NCBI GenBank assembly: GCA_001692895.1
Contig: KV748217.1
Coordinates: 744,001-808,000 of the forward strand
DNA from: Cenococcum geophilum 1.58
Taxonomy: Eukaryota > Ascomycota > Dothideomycetes > Gloniales > Gloniaceae
DNA: 64,000 nucleotides
Direction: 5' to 3'
In this document: positions 48,884 to 59,159 of the stretch, piece by piece
Numbering within the stretch: position 1 is the stretch's first letter
Layout: each line of letters begins with the position of its first letter
Made by a program: the position numbers and the translations under genes
Notes under the pieces: generated by a model
Told to the model about the DNA's origin: nothing
Databases searched by the model: none
Seen by the model: only the letters and a program-made list of their open reading frames with translations

Positions 48884-49160
48884 TAAAAAAGGTGCGTATA
48901 TTAGGAACGGGTTAATTATATCTATAAGGCTCTAACTACTTGTTTTATATGGAGCCTTTTGACATCCTGCGTGCGGCTTACATAACCCCTACTCCACCGC
49001 TATTTCGCTACCTTAGCGACTACCCCTAGTAAACGAACCGCTCTCACCTGTTCGATCTACACCCCTACACAAGCGCTTGCTAGTGGCGCTTACAATCCAC
49101 CTGTTAAGCCTTAATTTGATCCACCTGGCGGCGTCTAACAGGTGAGCGCGAATAGGTGAA
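48884..49160. other. Upstream region of the SANT-like ORF, possible Harbinger end
   Basis: A lightly RIP-mutated stretch with four CACCTG/CAGGTG hexamers, including inverted CACCTGTT (49045-49052) and AACAGGTG (49137-49144). It could be promoter plus the right terminal region of the Harbinger element. The left end is outside the window, so the terminus cannot be matched. Confidence 0.4.
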
Positions 49161-49366
49161 AAAAGTTAGTAAACAAGCCCTAAGACCCCTAACTATTTAA
49201 TTATATAATTCTCTCGTTATTCCCTTCTCTTTTTTACGTAACGTCTTATTCTTAGCAAGAGCTATATACCCTTAGATTTAGATAAAATATATATCGTTCC
49301 TTTAAATCTTTCTTAAAGTCTCTTCGCGCCCTTATATTACATTACGTTAATATAACTACTATTAAA

Positions 49367-51243
49367 ATGGCAAACGAACCTAAACCCTACGCGTTAATTA
49401 TAAGTATTATAACTCTAGTTAGGGAACAGTTAACTATAATATAATAGTCCTTTACGGACGCCTTAGCTTAGTAGCGGGCTATACTAAAAGCCTAGTATTA
49501 ACAATTAATTAAAGCAGTCCGCGAAGAACTCTATAACGTTAAAGCACTCTTATTAGAGACCCTAACGCTACCTATAAACGAAATTAATATAACTATATCT
49601 AAATCTGGCCTATTAAATGCGAACCCTAAACTAGTAATAGTAGCTTAACCTATATTTATAACGAATCTAATACTTATTATAAAATCTAAAAAGCTTCCTA
49701 AACCTCTAATATCAATAGAAACTAAAATAATTTACGTCTCTTTATAACTAAGCTCCATTTTAAACTTTTAACAAACTATAATTAATACCCTATTAAAGCT
49801 AGCAAGGTTGGCTATAGAATGTCTTGTTTAAGTAAAGACGCTATATAAACTATAGACCTATTCTTCTATAATAGCACCTTCGCTAATTTTAAAATCTTTA
49901 TCTCTCTGCTAGAACAAACGTATAATAACGCTAGCCTCCGTAGGCTTGTTACGGCAGCAGTGGTTCCCAAGGAGGTCAAACAGTAAGGTAGTAGAGCACC
50001 ATAGGCGACTCGCAGGCGCTAAGCAGGCGAGTCCCAAAAGGCGGGGAGATGGATCACGGGGTTTTCTCATTTTTCTTAAATAGAGTTTTCTCCCCATATG
50101 TAAATAAGGAGTAGTCCGCGTGGGCCCAACAGGGATCCGAATCGGACGTTAAGCAATGAATTATTATTAATAACGCTAGCCGCGAATATATAGCCGTTAC
50201 TAAACTTAAAACCCTATAATAATAGAACCAAGACTTTACTAGCTTCTTTTCGGAATTTTTAGGCCTTATTAGCGAGCTGGATTAGAATAAAGCCGCTAGA
50301 GTCGCTGCTCTTTAATAAGCTATTTTAGATAAGATTAGAGCCTAATTAGTAGGTAGAGAACTGCTAAAGGACCTATCTGAATTTATTATAATATATTAAT
50401 AAATTAATAAGAACCTTTAATATAATAAATAGACTTATTCTCTAAAGCTAACTATACCTTATGTTTAAAGCTTTACGAAACCGGTATATACCCTAAAGCG
50501 CGACCCTTCTCTAAAACCTAAAAGCCCTATATATAACCCTATATACCCTTAAAAACTAATAAATAAAGAATATAAGCCGTAAATAGAGAATGCTTTAGAT
50601 GTGGTAAAAAGGGATATATTTAAGAAATTGCCAAACTTACCCTTTTAAAAAGGTCCGCTATAGCTCCTCTTAGTCCTTAAATTGCACTTATTTTATAAAT
50701 TATACTTAGTTACTATAAAGTATTTTACCTTTAGTTAACTTAGAAAATAAATTATTCTAAGGCTAAGTTACGCCTTAGAATAAGAAGTAGAAGAGTATAA
50801 GTATCTAGGCTCTTTTAGCGCTAATATATAATATAACTCCCTTAATATACTTAGCAAAATTTAAATACTTAGAAAATAGAAGGAAGTATAAATCCTAATA
50901 AACAGCGGAGCTACTAGTATAGGCTTTATTAATATAAACTACGCGAAAACTTAACGCCTAAACTTAAAGAAACTTAATAAGCCTTAAGGCTTATAAGGCT
51001 TTAATAGCAAACCCTTAATTTATAGTGAAATAACGTACTACGCTCTTATAAAAATGCGGATAAGTAAATACCTTAAATACGTCTCCCTATTTATAACCCC
51101 TTTAAAGTATTATAAGGTAATACTTAAACACGGATAGCTAAAACAATATAATCCTTTAATTAGCTATGTTAAAGAAACACTAAAGTTCTATATAACCTAC
51201 TGCTAAAGTTATTACTTAAAATACTACTTGCCCTATAAATATG
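49367..51243 (+). pseudogene. gypsy-C gag and protease-region remnant
   Basis: Opens MANEPKPYALIIS and reads as gag-like helical protein. A knuckle-like RCGKKGYI motif lies at about 50595, followed by a protease-region stretch. It is interrupted by the LINE fragment and ends at the copia insertion. The frame at 49909-50097 (minus) is a shadow. Broken fossil. Confidence 0.6.
49935..50168 (+). mobile_element. 234-bp LINE 3' end (severely 5'-truncated copy)
   Basis: Flanked by the 11-bp duplication AATAACGCTAG (49924-49934, 50169-50179). The sequence CCTCCGTAGGCTTGTTACGG ... GTTAAGCAATGAATTATTATT matches the last 230 bp of the LINE at 22490-23274 with roughly a dozen transitions. It is almost free of RIP, in keeping with its short length. 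It could alternatively be a SINE sharing the LINE tail. Confidence 0.85.
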
Positions 51244-51248
51244 CATAC

Positions 51249-51900
51249 TGTTGGTTACACAAGGTGATATCACGTAGCTACGGTTCGTAGATAGTAACGT
51301 GTTTCACCACTCATCCGGCCACCCCAGTCATCCGGCCACTCCAAAAACCACCAAAAATCGGGAAAATCGCATTTTAATATCTTAACAACGGCTTTATAAT
51401 AAATTCCAAAATTTTATAGCTAGCCTTTTATACCTATTCTAAGACTCTTATTAAAGTTCTAAAATAATAAGCCTGGCCGTTATTAAGATATTAAGTTTAT
51501 TAAGTTTTAGCCCCCAATTTTAAGCTAAATTACTATTTCTCTAGAACTACTTAATAAATTACTTCTAAAGTTAGAGTAGAGTCTTAGAATAGGTATAAAA
51601 GGCTAGCTATGGAATTTTGGAATTTATTGTAAAGCCGTTGTTAAGATATTAAAATGCGATTTTTGGTGGTTTTTGGTGGTTTTTGGAGTGGCCGGATGAC
51701 TGGGGTGGCCGGATAAGTGGTGAAACACGTTATAATAATTGTTCTGTATGTCTTATATAAGGGAGGGCAAGGAGCTTAAGGCTCCTCGCCACGCTAGTGC
51801 CGCGGCGACACGTGACGGTAACTTGCTGCACATAATGGCAACTTGCTATACGTGACGGCAATATACCTTATATAGTGACTACTTGCCTTTATTCCCAACA
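51249..51900 (-). repeat. copia copy 2, 3' LTR with nested MITE
   Basis: Starts TGTTGGTTACACAAGG and ends TTATTCCCAACA on the plus strand. The MITE occupies 51297-51730. It has three GGCAACTTGC-type repeats, one more than the copy 1 LTR. Confidence 0.9.
51297..51730. mobile_element. Foldback MITE with TA duplication (copy 2)
   Basis: ACGTGTTTCACCACTCATCC ... GGTGAAACACGT, 434 bp, with TA at 51295-51296 and 51731-51732. The uninterrupted site is visible in the other LTR (ATAGTATAATAATT near 55560), which proves the borders. The inner arm shares CCACCAAAAATCGGG and TTTTAATATCTTAACAAC with the foldback at 1344-1770. Confidence 0.95.
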
Positions 51901-52082
51901 CTAGCAACTCTTCTTTTATAGTTGCCATCTATATATAGATACCGCTTAACTAGCGGAATGAATATTAATCCTCCTTATTTACTATTGCCATTATAATATA
52001 AGTCTCGCTATCCCAAAATTTGCCTCTTAGCACGTAGTGCTTTCTTACTTATAAGTTGTAGGTAGGTATCTTGTTAGTAGGG

Positions 52083-52165
52083 CCGCCAAGGCGCTAGCGG
52101 TAAGCGAGCCAATAGCGATTTTCCATCCCGGGGATGGAAAATCCTAATTGGCTAGGTTAAGTCAG
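52083..52165 (-). repeat. Hairpin half of the shared 3' cassette (copia copy 2)
   Basis: GAGCCAATAGCGATTTTCCA followed by TCCCGGGGATGG and AAAATCCTAATTGGCT: a long near-perfect hairpin, here without RIP damage. It corresponds to the end of the cassette in copia copy 1 and gypsy-B. Confidence 0.85.
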
Positions 52166-55100
52166 GGTCTGTAGAATGTCACGCTCCCCCTTCCAAAAAA
52201 AAGTCTTGGCAAGTGAATCTGACCATCAATTGCAATGAGTTGATGTGGGCCTGACCACCCTCCCTTTTCACGCCATACGCGTGCCTCAGACTGGAGTGGC
52301 AGATTGAGCGTAGTCGAGGTGTTTGGGCCATTTCTCATTCCTAGTGCGTCGTTGACCTGGCGTATGGCGTAGAGACGTCGCACCTCCTTCGTTGCCTTGC
52401 GAATAGCCTCAGCTCATTGCACGACGGAAGGAGATAGTGGAGAATTATTAGTTATTTGAGGGTAGGCGCCAAAGACTAGTAACGTGGGTACGAGTCCATC
52501 CAGGCCAGCGGAATCGTTAATGGCTTTAACAGCCATTTATAAGGTAAGTTCTTCGCTAGTATCCTCTAGTTCTAAAGAGATAATCTTATATACGCGGCGT
52601 AATGGCATATAATATTGCTTTACTTTTCTAATACTATTATATGCCTTAATAGGGACTTCCTTAACCTTAATTGCTATTACCTTTATCTATTATTAAAACT
52701 TTATAGATAAGAAGTTCTTTCCTATATTATAGACGATTTAATTAGGGGGTCTTAGGTAGACATTAATTTAGTATAATTAAAGGGTATCCTATGCGTTTCT
52801 AGCTAATATATCTTTTAAGAAACGCGCGGCTTAGAAGAAGGTTAAGAAGTTAATAACTTAGAGCATTGGTTTGCCGCTAAGGTATATAACGTTAATAATA
52901 ATATAAAAGTTAAAGTCGTAGTTATTTTTAAGGGTGAACTTAAATCGGCCAGGGAACTTCTAGTTTATTTGGTAGTAATAATAATACTTTATAAGATGCT
53001 TAATTGCCTTAACCTTAACTTTATAGCCCGCTTACTAAAGAACCCTAAGTAATTAATAAACGGATAGGTAGCTAAAACGACGGTGCAGTTAGCGTAATTC
53101 TAACTTAGTTAAGTGGCTTTAAGTAACACTCTTTTCTAGTTAATAAAGGAGCAACTAGGGGTGACCCTACTTGCGTATAATAGGTACCCAATTATCTCCC
53201 TAAATAAGTATATTCTTAAGGTTATTAAGCCTAACGCTTAATTTATTTATATCTTTAATATAAAATAGAAACGGAGTGTTTATAGGAATAATATAGAAAG
53301 TAATATATCCTATAGGGGTTTAGACCCTAATTATGCTAAGAGAGATTATAGTACCTTTACTAAAGCGAATTATATATTAGCCTGCCGTTAATTAGTTAAT
53401 CTAAATAGAGCTATTAAGCTACTAAAGAGCTTAAACTTAAGGTTCTCCTACTATAGATACTCCTACGGCTCCTATATCCGGCATAATACTATAAAAAACG
53501 TACGCCGAGTATCTGTCGTTAAAGGAAAACGCGGAACTCTCCTTTAGCTTGTTAAAGATATCTAAGTTCATAATAGAATGGAGCGTAGATTAATTATTAA
53601 GAATAGCGACGGTTTATATACTATCTACCTTACTATACTTAGTAAAGTATTAGTTAGGGGAGTAGTCCTTAATTTCTATATCTATAAGGAGCTGTTTAAC
53701 CTTATTAACCTTACCCTTAAAATCTTTTATGCCTTTATATTAAACCAGGAAGCTTTAAAAGTAGGCTATAATAACCTTATAATTTCTAACATTTTTTATA
53801 CTCTAACGGAACTTATTATATACCTCTTTTTACTTATTAAGGGAGTGTCTAGTTAACTAGTAATTTAGCTTCTTATAAACGTAGCACTTTTTTTTAGCAA
53901 TTATTTCGAAATAAACCTCTATAAGGACCTCTATAATTACCTTATAGTTAATATTAATTATACCCTTTACTATATTCCCTACTACGGCCGCTATATATTT
54001 AATTAATCTAGTTATAATTATATTAGTTAGGAACGCTTAGTTAGGTAGGGCTTTTAGTATAAAACTATTAAAATTCTTATATTTATATTATAATACCTAT
54101 AGCGGAGCGTAGCTTAGTATATACTCCTTTAAATATATCTATAGGTTTATATAGCGCCAAGTTACACTTAGGAACGCTATAGCATGCTAAGATAACCTAG
54201 TCCCTTAGGCTGTTTTTATTTTAGTAAGTTTTAGTAAGTCCGTGTTAGATTTTCTAGAGTTTATTAAAGAGGAGTTAAAGGCACTCTAAATAAGTCTTTA
54301 TTAGGTTAGAAGCAATAACTCTCTAAAATATAGTCTTTCGCCATTTAGATATATAAAGTTAGCGATTCTTATTAGTCTTAAAGTAGGCTCTAATAAGCTA
54401 AAGCATTATATTAAAGCTATAGCTTTTACCCGTAATATAGTCGTAATAGAATATTACTACCCGTTCTTTTAATATAATAGAGAAAGCGTAGTAGTACTGG
54501 TGGTATTAAATTTTAACCTTATTACAACAGTTATAGAAGATCTGTAGTTTTACTCCGAGTATATTATATAATTCTTCTCTAAACTTCTTCTCTTTATCTA
54601 AATATACCTTTATTAGATTCGTAACTTCTTATAATAAAGGGTTACCGGTTAGCTAGAGTAGATAAGCTAGAGGTAATAGAGGTAGAGGAAGAGTACCTCT
54701 AGGTAGGAGAGCACCTTTAGGTAGGAGAGCACCTTTAGGTAGGAGAGTAGCGTTTTAGGGGTTTCGTTCTAAATTAAAGTTGCCTTTTAAAGAATATAGG
54801 TTAGTTCTAGGTTTCCGTAGTTAATATATAATCTTAGCTTTTGTCTATACTAGTTCTTCTATACTAGTAATAATGGCCTAAATATTACTAGTAATTGGGT
54901 TACTGTTCTTAGTAATATATACCCCATTTCTACAGAAGAAGTCTTAAAAATCCTAAATAATATTAACATTGCCAAGTGCCTAGGTGTTAGCGGTCTATTC
55001 TATAAAATCCTCCCTAAATATTCCTATAGCTATAAATCGGCGTAGTATTTACTTTAGTAAAATATAATATAGTATAGGAGAAAGCTATTAACTTATTTTA

Positions 55101-55516
55101 CGGTACAAGTTATTATATTTAAGGTAAATTCGTCCTAATTTTTATTAATAAGTTTCGCGTACAAAGCTACCCCTAGTAGTAAGAAGTCTTCCTAGTCGTT
55201 TAAAGTAGGCGTAGCCATATTTTTAGAGGGAGGGAAGTNTTATTNGNGTAGGGATTATCGTTTAGTACGCGTTTGTGATATATATTTGTCGTTTAGTACG
55301 CGTTTATAATATATATTTGCGATTATAGGGCTTAGGACCAGTTCTGGCCTTTAAATCCTTAGATTTATGGAAGAGTTCTATTTAAGGTTTAGGACCAGTT
55401 CTAACCTTAAAAGATAGCTTCCTCTAGTACGAGTAGCACTGGTATAGTAGCTCGTCTCTTCTTAGTGGAATACCTAGCTATTCTGTGGTATAATAGTAAA
55501 GTTAACTACTAATTAG

Positions 55517-55732
55517 TATTGGTTACATAAGGTGATATTACGTAGCTACGGTTTGTAGATAGTATAATAATTATTCTATATATCTTATATAAGGGAGGGC
55601 GAGGAGCTTAAGGCTCCTCGCTACGCTAGTGCCGCGGCAACACGTGACGGTAACTTGCCGTACGTAACGGCAACTTGCTATATATGATGGCAATATACCT
55701 TATATAGTGACCACTTGCCTTTATTCCCAATA
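55517..55732 (-). repeat. copia copy 2, 5' LTR
   Basis: 216 bp, TATTGGTTACATAAGG to TTATTCCCAATA on the plus strand, both ends being RIP forms of TG...CA. Confidence 0.9.
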
Positions 55733-55759
55733 TATACAACTATTTAAATTTAATATAAT

Positions 55760-58060
55760 ATAAATTGCCTTTACTATAAACCTTAAAACTATATAATAAA
55801 GCTATAACTACTAATTGCGGTAAAGAATGCGAAGATAATATATTAAAACTCCTTAAAATTTATATAATACAAGCCGTACCCTTTTATTTGTTAGTAAGGA
55901 AATAAGATTATAAGATCTTTACTATAATACTAAAAGATATTAAAAAGTCGTTAAAACTAAAGTAATATATTAACCTATGTTCTCTTATACTTACAGAATA
56001 TTATAATCTAATTAATACGTTTAAGAAATGATTTATAGATTAACTACCCCTGTATTAAGATAAATTGAATTTTAAAATTGAATTTAAACCTAGTATAACG
56101 CCGAAGTTTGGCCCGTTATATGGTATATCGCGAGAAGAACTGCTTATAATATAATAATACCTTAAAGAGCACTTAGAGAAAGGATTTATTCGCCCTAGTT
56201 AATTACTATTTACCTTATTTATACTATTTATTAAGAAACCTAAAGGAGGTTTAAGGTTCTGTGTTAATTATTAAGTCCTAAATAAGATTATGATTTAAAA
56301 CCAATATCTAATTCCTCTACTTTAAAAAACGCTTAACTATTTAGTAAAAGTGTAATACTTTATAAAACTTAATATAGTTACTACCTTTAATTAAATCCGT
56401 ATTTATAAAGGAGATAAAAAGTATATGGCTTTCTGTATATAATAGGGACTTTTTAAATACCTAGTAAGGCCGTTTAGTATAACAAATGGTCCCGGTATGT
56501 TTTAGTAATACGTTAATAATACGCTTCGCGAATTCCTTAATATATTTATTACCGCGTATATTAATAATATATTAATCTATTTGTCTTTGCTTTCTAAATA
56601 TTAGAAGCACATCTAAATAGTTCTTAAACGCCTATAAGATATAGGCTTATAATACAATATTAAGAAATGCAAGTTCTACGCGTCTAAAGTTACGTACTTA
56701 GGCCTAATTATATCCCATAATAGAATTAAAATGGACCTTAAAAAAATTACTATAATTATAAACTTAGAAAATCCTAGTAGTATATAAGATATCTAAGGAT
56801 TTCTAGGATTTGCAAATGTTTATATTAATTTAGCAAATTCTAATATTTGTTTAATTGTATTGAAAATAGGAAAATCTAATAATACAAGTAAGTCGTATTA
56901 AGGGGCATGAAATACGTATAGTATCGTATGCTCTTTTGGATGGTGGTAACTATCGATTCTATTAAGGTAGACTACGTAGTCTATATACTGACGCGCATCT
57001 CCCCTAATTAGTTAGCACTTTATAAATAAGTAGTTGGTGCACCAAACGCGTAATTACGCGTTTGGTATACTACGTGCTGTAATTATATAGCAAATTTCTA
57101 TTATTTATTTATTAATTACTTCTTAAAAATTATTTAGCTATTAGTAAACTTAATAAGGAAAAATATATGATTTAAATAGACTACTAAATATAAATAAGCT
57201 TTTAATGACCTAAAACATTGTTTTATAACTACTCTAATACTTATTTACTTTAATTTTAACCTTAAATATATTATTAAAATAAACTCGTCTAATTATATAC
57301 TAGGAGGAGTATTATCGCAATATAATAAGAATGGCGAGCTACGCCTAGCAGCCTTTCTCTTTTAAAAACTTACCCCTACTAAATTAAACTATAAGATATA
57401 TAATAAGGAACTGCTTATAATTATTAGATGCTTTAAATAATAGCGTTTAGAACTTAAAAAAAATCGTTATTTCCGGTACGTATATTAACGGACTATAAAA
57501 ACCCATAGTACTTTATAACTATAAAGCAATTAATATAACGCTAAATTTGTTAGGCCAAATACCTCTTATAATTTAACTTTAAGATTATATACTAACCCGG
57601 TAAACTTAATTAGAAGCCTAACTTATTAATATAATAATTATAGGACTTACCTATAAACGCCTCTAATAAATAGATTATAAATTAATTACAAATTCTGCTG
57701 CCTCCTAAATACTTTAAGAAACTATACTCTATATTTTTAAACGCGGAGCTTAATAGAGATAAATTAGAAATTAATAAGTGGGATATAGAAATTAATAAAC
57801 TAATAGAGTATAAATATAAGAATAACCCCTAGATAGCAGGTATAATAAAAGTAATTTAAATAGGAAAACGGGAATATAAGGATATTACACTTGCTAAATA
57901 TAAAATCTGCAATAATTAGTTACAGTAAAAACTCTTTAGTACGATCTGGTTTGTATAGCTGAGCGTATCGTTATAATAAGAGTATTGTTATATTTAATAT
58001 TTGTATATTAATTACACCAAAGGTTAAAATTATATAATAATATCTTGTATCTACATACGC
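55760..58060 (+). pseudogene. gypsy-C pol remnant
   Basis: Reverse transcriptase (about 56080-56820 and on from 57090), RNase H (about 57230-57600) and uncertain sequence to about 58060. It is split by the 266-bp insert. Broken fossil; the right border with the following minus-strand sequence is not clear. Confidence 0.65.
56824..57089. mobile_element. 266-bp insert with two perfect palindromes
   Basis: It interrupts gypsy-C reverse transcriptase and is bounded by GCAAATGTTTAT (56812-56823) and GCAAATTTCTAT (57090-57101), a probable 12-bp duplication. It contains a 16-bp palindrome TAGACTACGTAGTCTA (56968-56983) and a 26-bp perfect palindrome centred in ACGCGTAATTACGCGT (57041-57066). It is non-coding and light in RIP. 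The family is unknown; duplication length suggests a retroposed (SINE-like) sequence. Confidence 0.6.
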
Positions 58061-58079
58061 GACGTTAAAATTAATTAAT

Positions 58080-58800
58080 TAGCTACACTAAAATAAGTTA
58101 TAATTAAGTTTTGCTTGGTGTTACGAATTTATTACTTTTGTATTTAACGATTGTGCCTTATAAGAGCTATAATTAAGTCTCTATTACCGTCTTTTTATTA
58201 TTCCTTATAGAGATAAAGCTTTTATAAGGCTTGCAAGGCCTTATTAACCTTAATTTAAGGTTATATAAAGTCGTCCTTATCTATTTCTATATCTCTATTA
58301 GGCCCCGCGTAGAGCTCTACTACGTACTTAATAATATCTTTAGTTAAATCCTCTACCTCCTTACCTAGAAGCTTAATAAAATTGCGAATATTCGTGACGT
58401 TATAAACTCTTCCTGCCGTATATAACTGTTTTACTATTTATTATATCTTATCTAGAACAGGAGGATTAATACAATTATAAGGGCAACTCTATAGGCCCTC
58501 TCTTATACTAAATAAGGTAAATTTAATAAAACAACTCTTAATCGCCTATAGTGTTACCTCCCTTTAAGTAGTAATTGCCTATTAAATCGCCTAAAGGACG
58601 TATATCTACTTAATTGGATTCTAGTTCTCTAGTAAGTATTCTACTATAAACTGCAGCTAATATCGTTGATAGAGAGCTTTAAAGTTTATAATTATCCCTT
58701 AATTAAGTGGCTAGTAAACAGACGTGTAATTAGGAAAAAGGAACTTAACTCTTATATTCTTTAACGATTTATTTTTAAGAGCTGTTTAAATAGCTACTTA
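58080..58800 (-). pseudogene. Unidentified minus-strand coding remnant
   Basis: Read on the minus strand, a stretch around 58250-58420 gives NIRNFIKLLGKEVEDLTKDI and KYVVELYAGPNRDIEIDKDD with stops at Gln-type codons. A second segment around 58430-58620 reads in another frame. No family was recognised; it could be the end of an older element or a dead host gene. Gypsy-D begins immediately to its right. Confidence 0.35.
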
Positions 58801-58805
58801 GTAAG

Positions 58806-59020
58806 TGTGAGGGGATCTTGTAGACAGGGGGCTATAAGGACACGATTGGAATAGGATAGATTGGTGAGAGAGACGAATCCTTAAGGAGGTAAGACCTCTG
58901 GGATCGTGGAGACTATATACTACGGGCACGTGCCTCCGGCACGTAACCGGCGACCATCCGAGGGGCGTCCGGGGGTTATCCTAAGGGCAACCTAAGGTGT
59001 CCGCAATAATATCCCTTACA
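58806..59020 (-). repeat. gypsy-D 3' LTR
   Basis: 215 bp, TGTGAGGGGATC to ATCCCTTACA on the plus strand (TG...CA in both senses). It has a strikingly GC-rich, almost RIP-free core (GGCACGTGCCTCCGGCACGT, 58922-58941). The left flank GTAAG is the likely duplication; its partner is outside the window. Confidence 0.85.
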
Positions 59021-59036
59021 TTACCCCCCCCCTTCT
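59021..59036 (-). promoter_or_regulatory. gypsy-D polypurine tract
   Basis: On the minus strand GAAGGGGGGGGGGTAA directly abuts the LTR: the plus-strand primer site expected for an LTR element, with the same GGGGGGTAA ending as gypsy-A. Confidence 0.85.
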
Positions 59037-59159
59037 TATAGTTGGCCCCCGATCGCCATTACCTTGCGGTAGGGAGATTATAAGGGCTTGTCCTAGAAGA
59101 GGTTCGGAGAGATATCGGAGAGGTATTGGCATGCCGCTGTATATTATCTATCTATCTAA

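Larger units (their letters stand above)
51249..55732 (-). mobile_element. Ty1/copia element, copy 2 (minus strand, incomplete)
   Basis: LTRs at 55517-55732 (5') and 51249-51900 (3', containing a MITE) give 216 bp each once the MITE is set aside. The duplication is CATAC (51244-51248) and TATAC (55733-55737), differing by one RIP-type change. Internal DNA is related to copia copy 1 in gag, protease, integrase and linker, and is shorter, so the element is incomplete. The LTR is related to, but 35 bp longer than, that of copy 1, so this is a sister subfamily. The frames at 52162-52383 (minus, real remnant of the integrase/linker region) and 53578-53856 (plus, shadow) belong here. Confidence 0.88.
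49160..58060 (+). mobile_element. Ty3/gypsy element family C, incomplete and interrupted
   Basis: A plus-strand gag (from ATG 49367), zinc-knuckle and protease region runs to 51243. Reverse transcriptase and RNase H resume at about 55760-57600, with weaker sequence to about 58060. I found no matching LTR pair, so both limits are approximate. It hosts a LINE 3' end (49935-50168), copia copy 2 (51249-55732) and a 266-bp insert (56824-57089). Broken fossil. Confidence 0.65.

Noticed and set aside
48579-48935. Plus-strand frame of 118 residues rich in Val/Ala
   Set aside because: Exact antisense of the Thr-rich N-terminus of the SANT-like ORF, which has the better family match and start.
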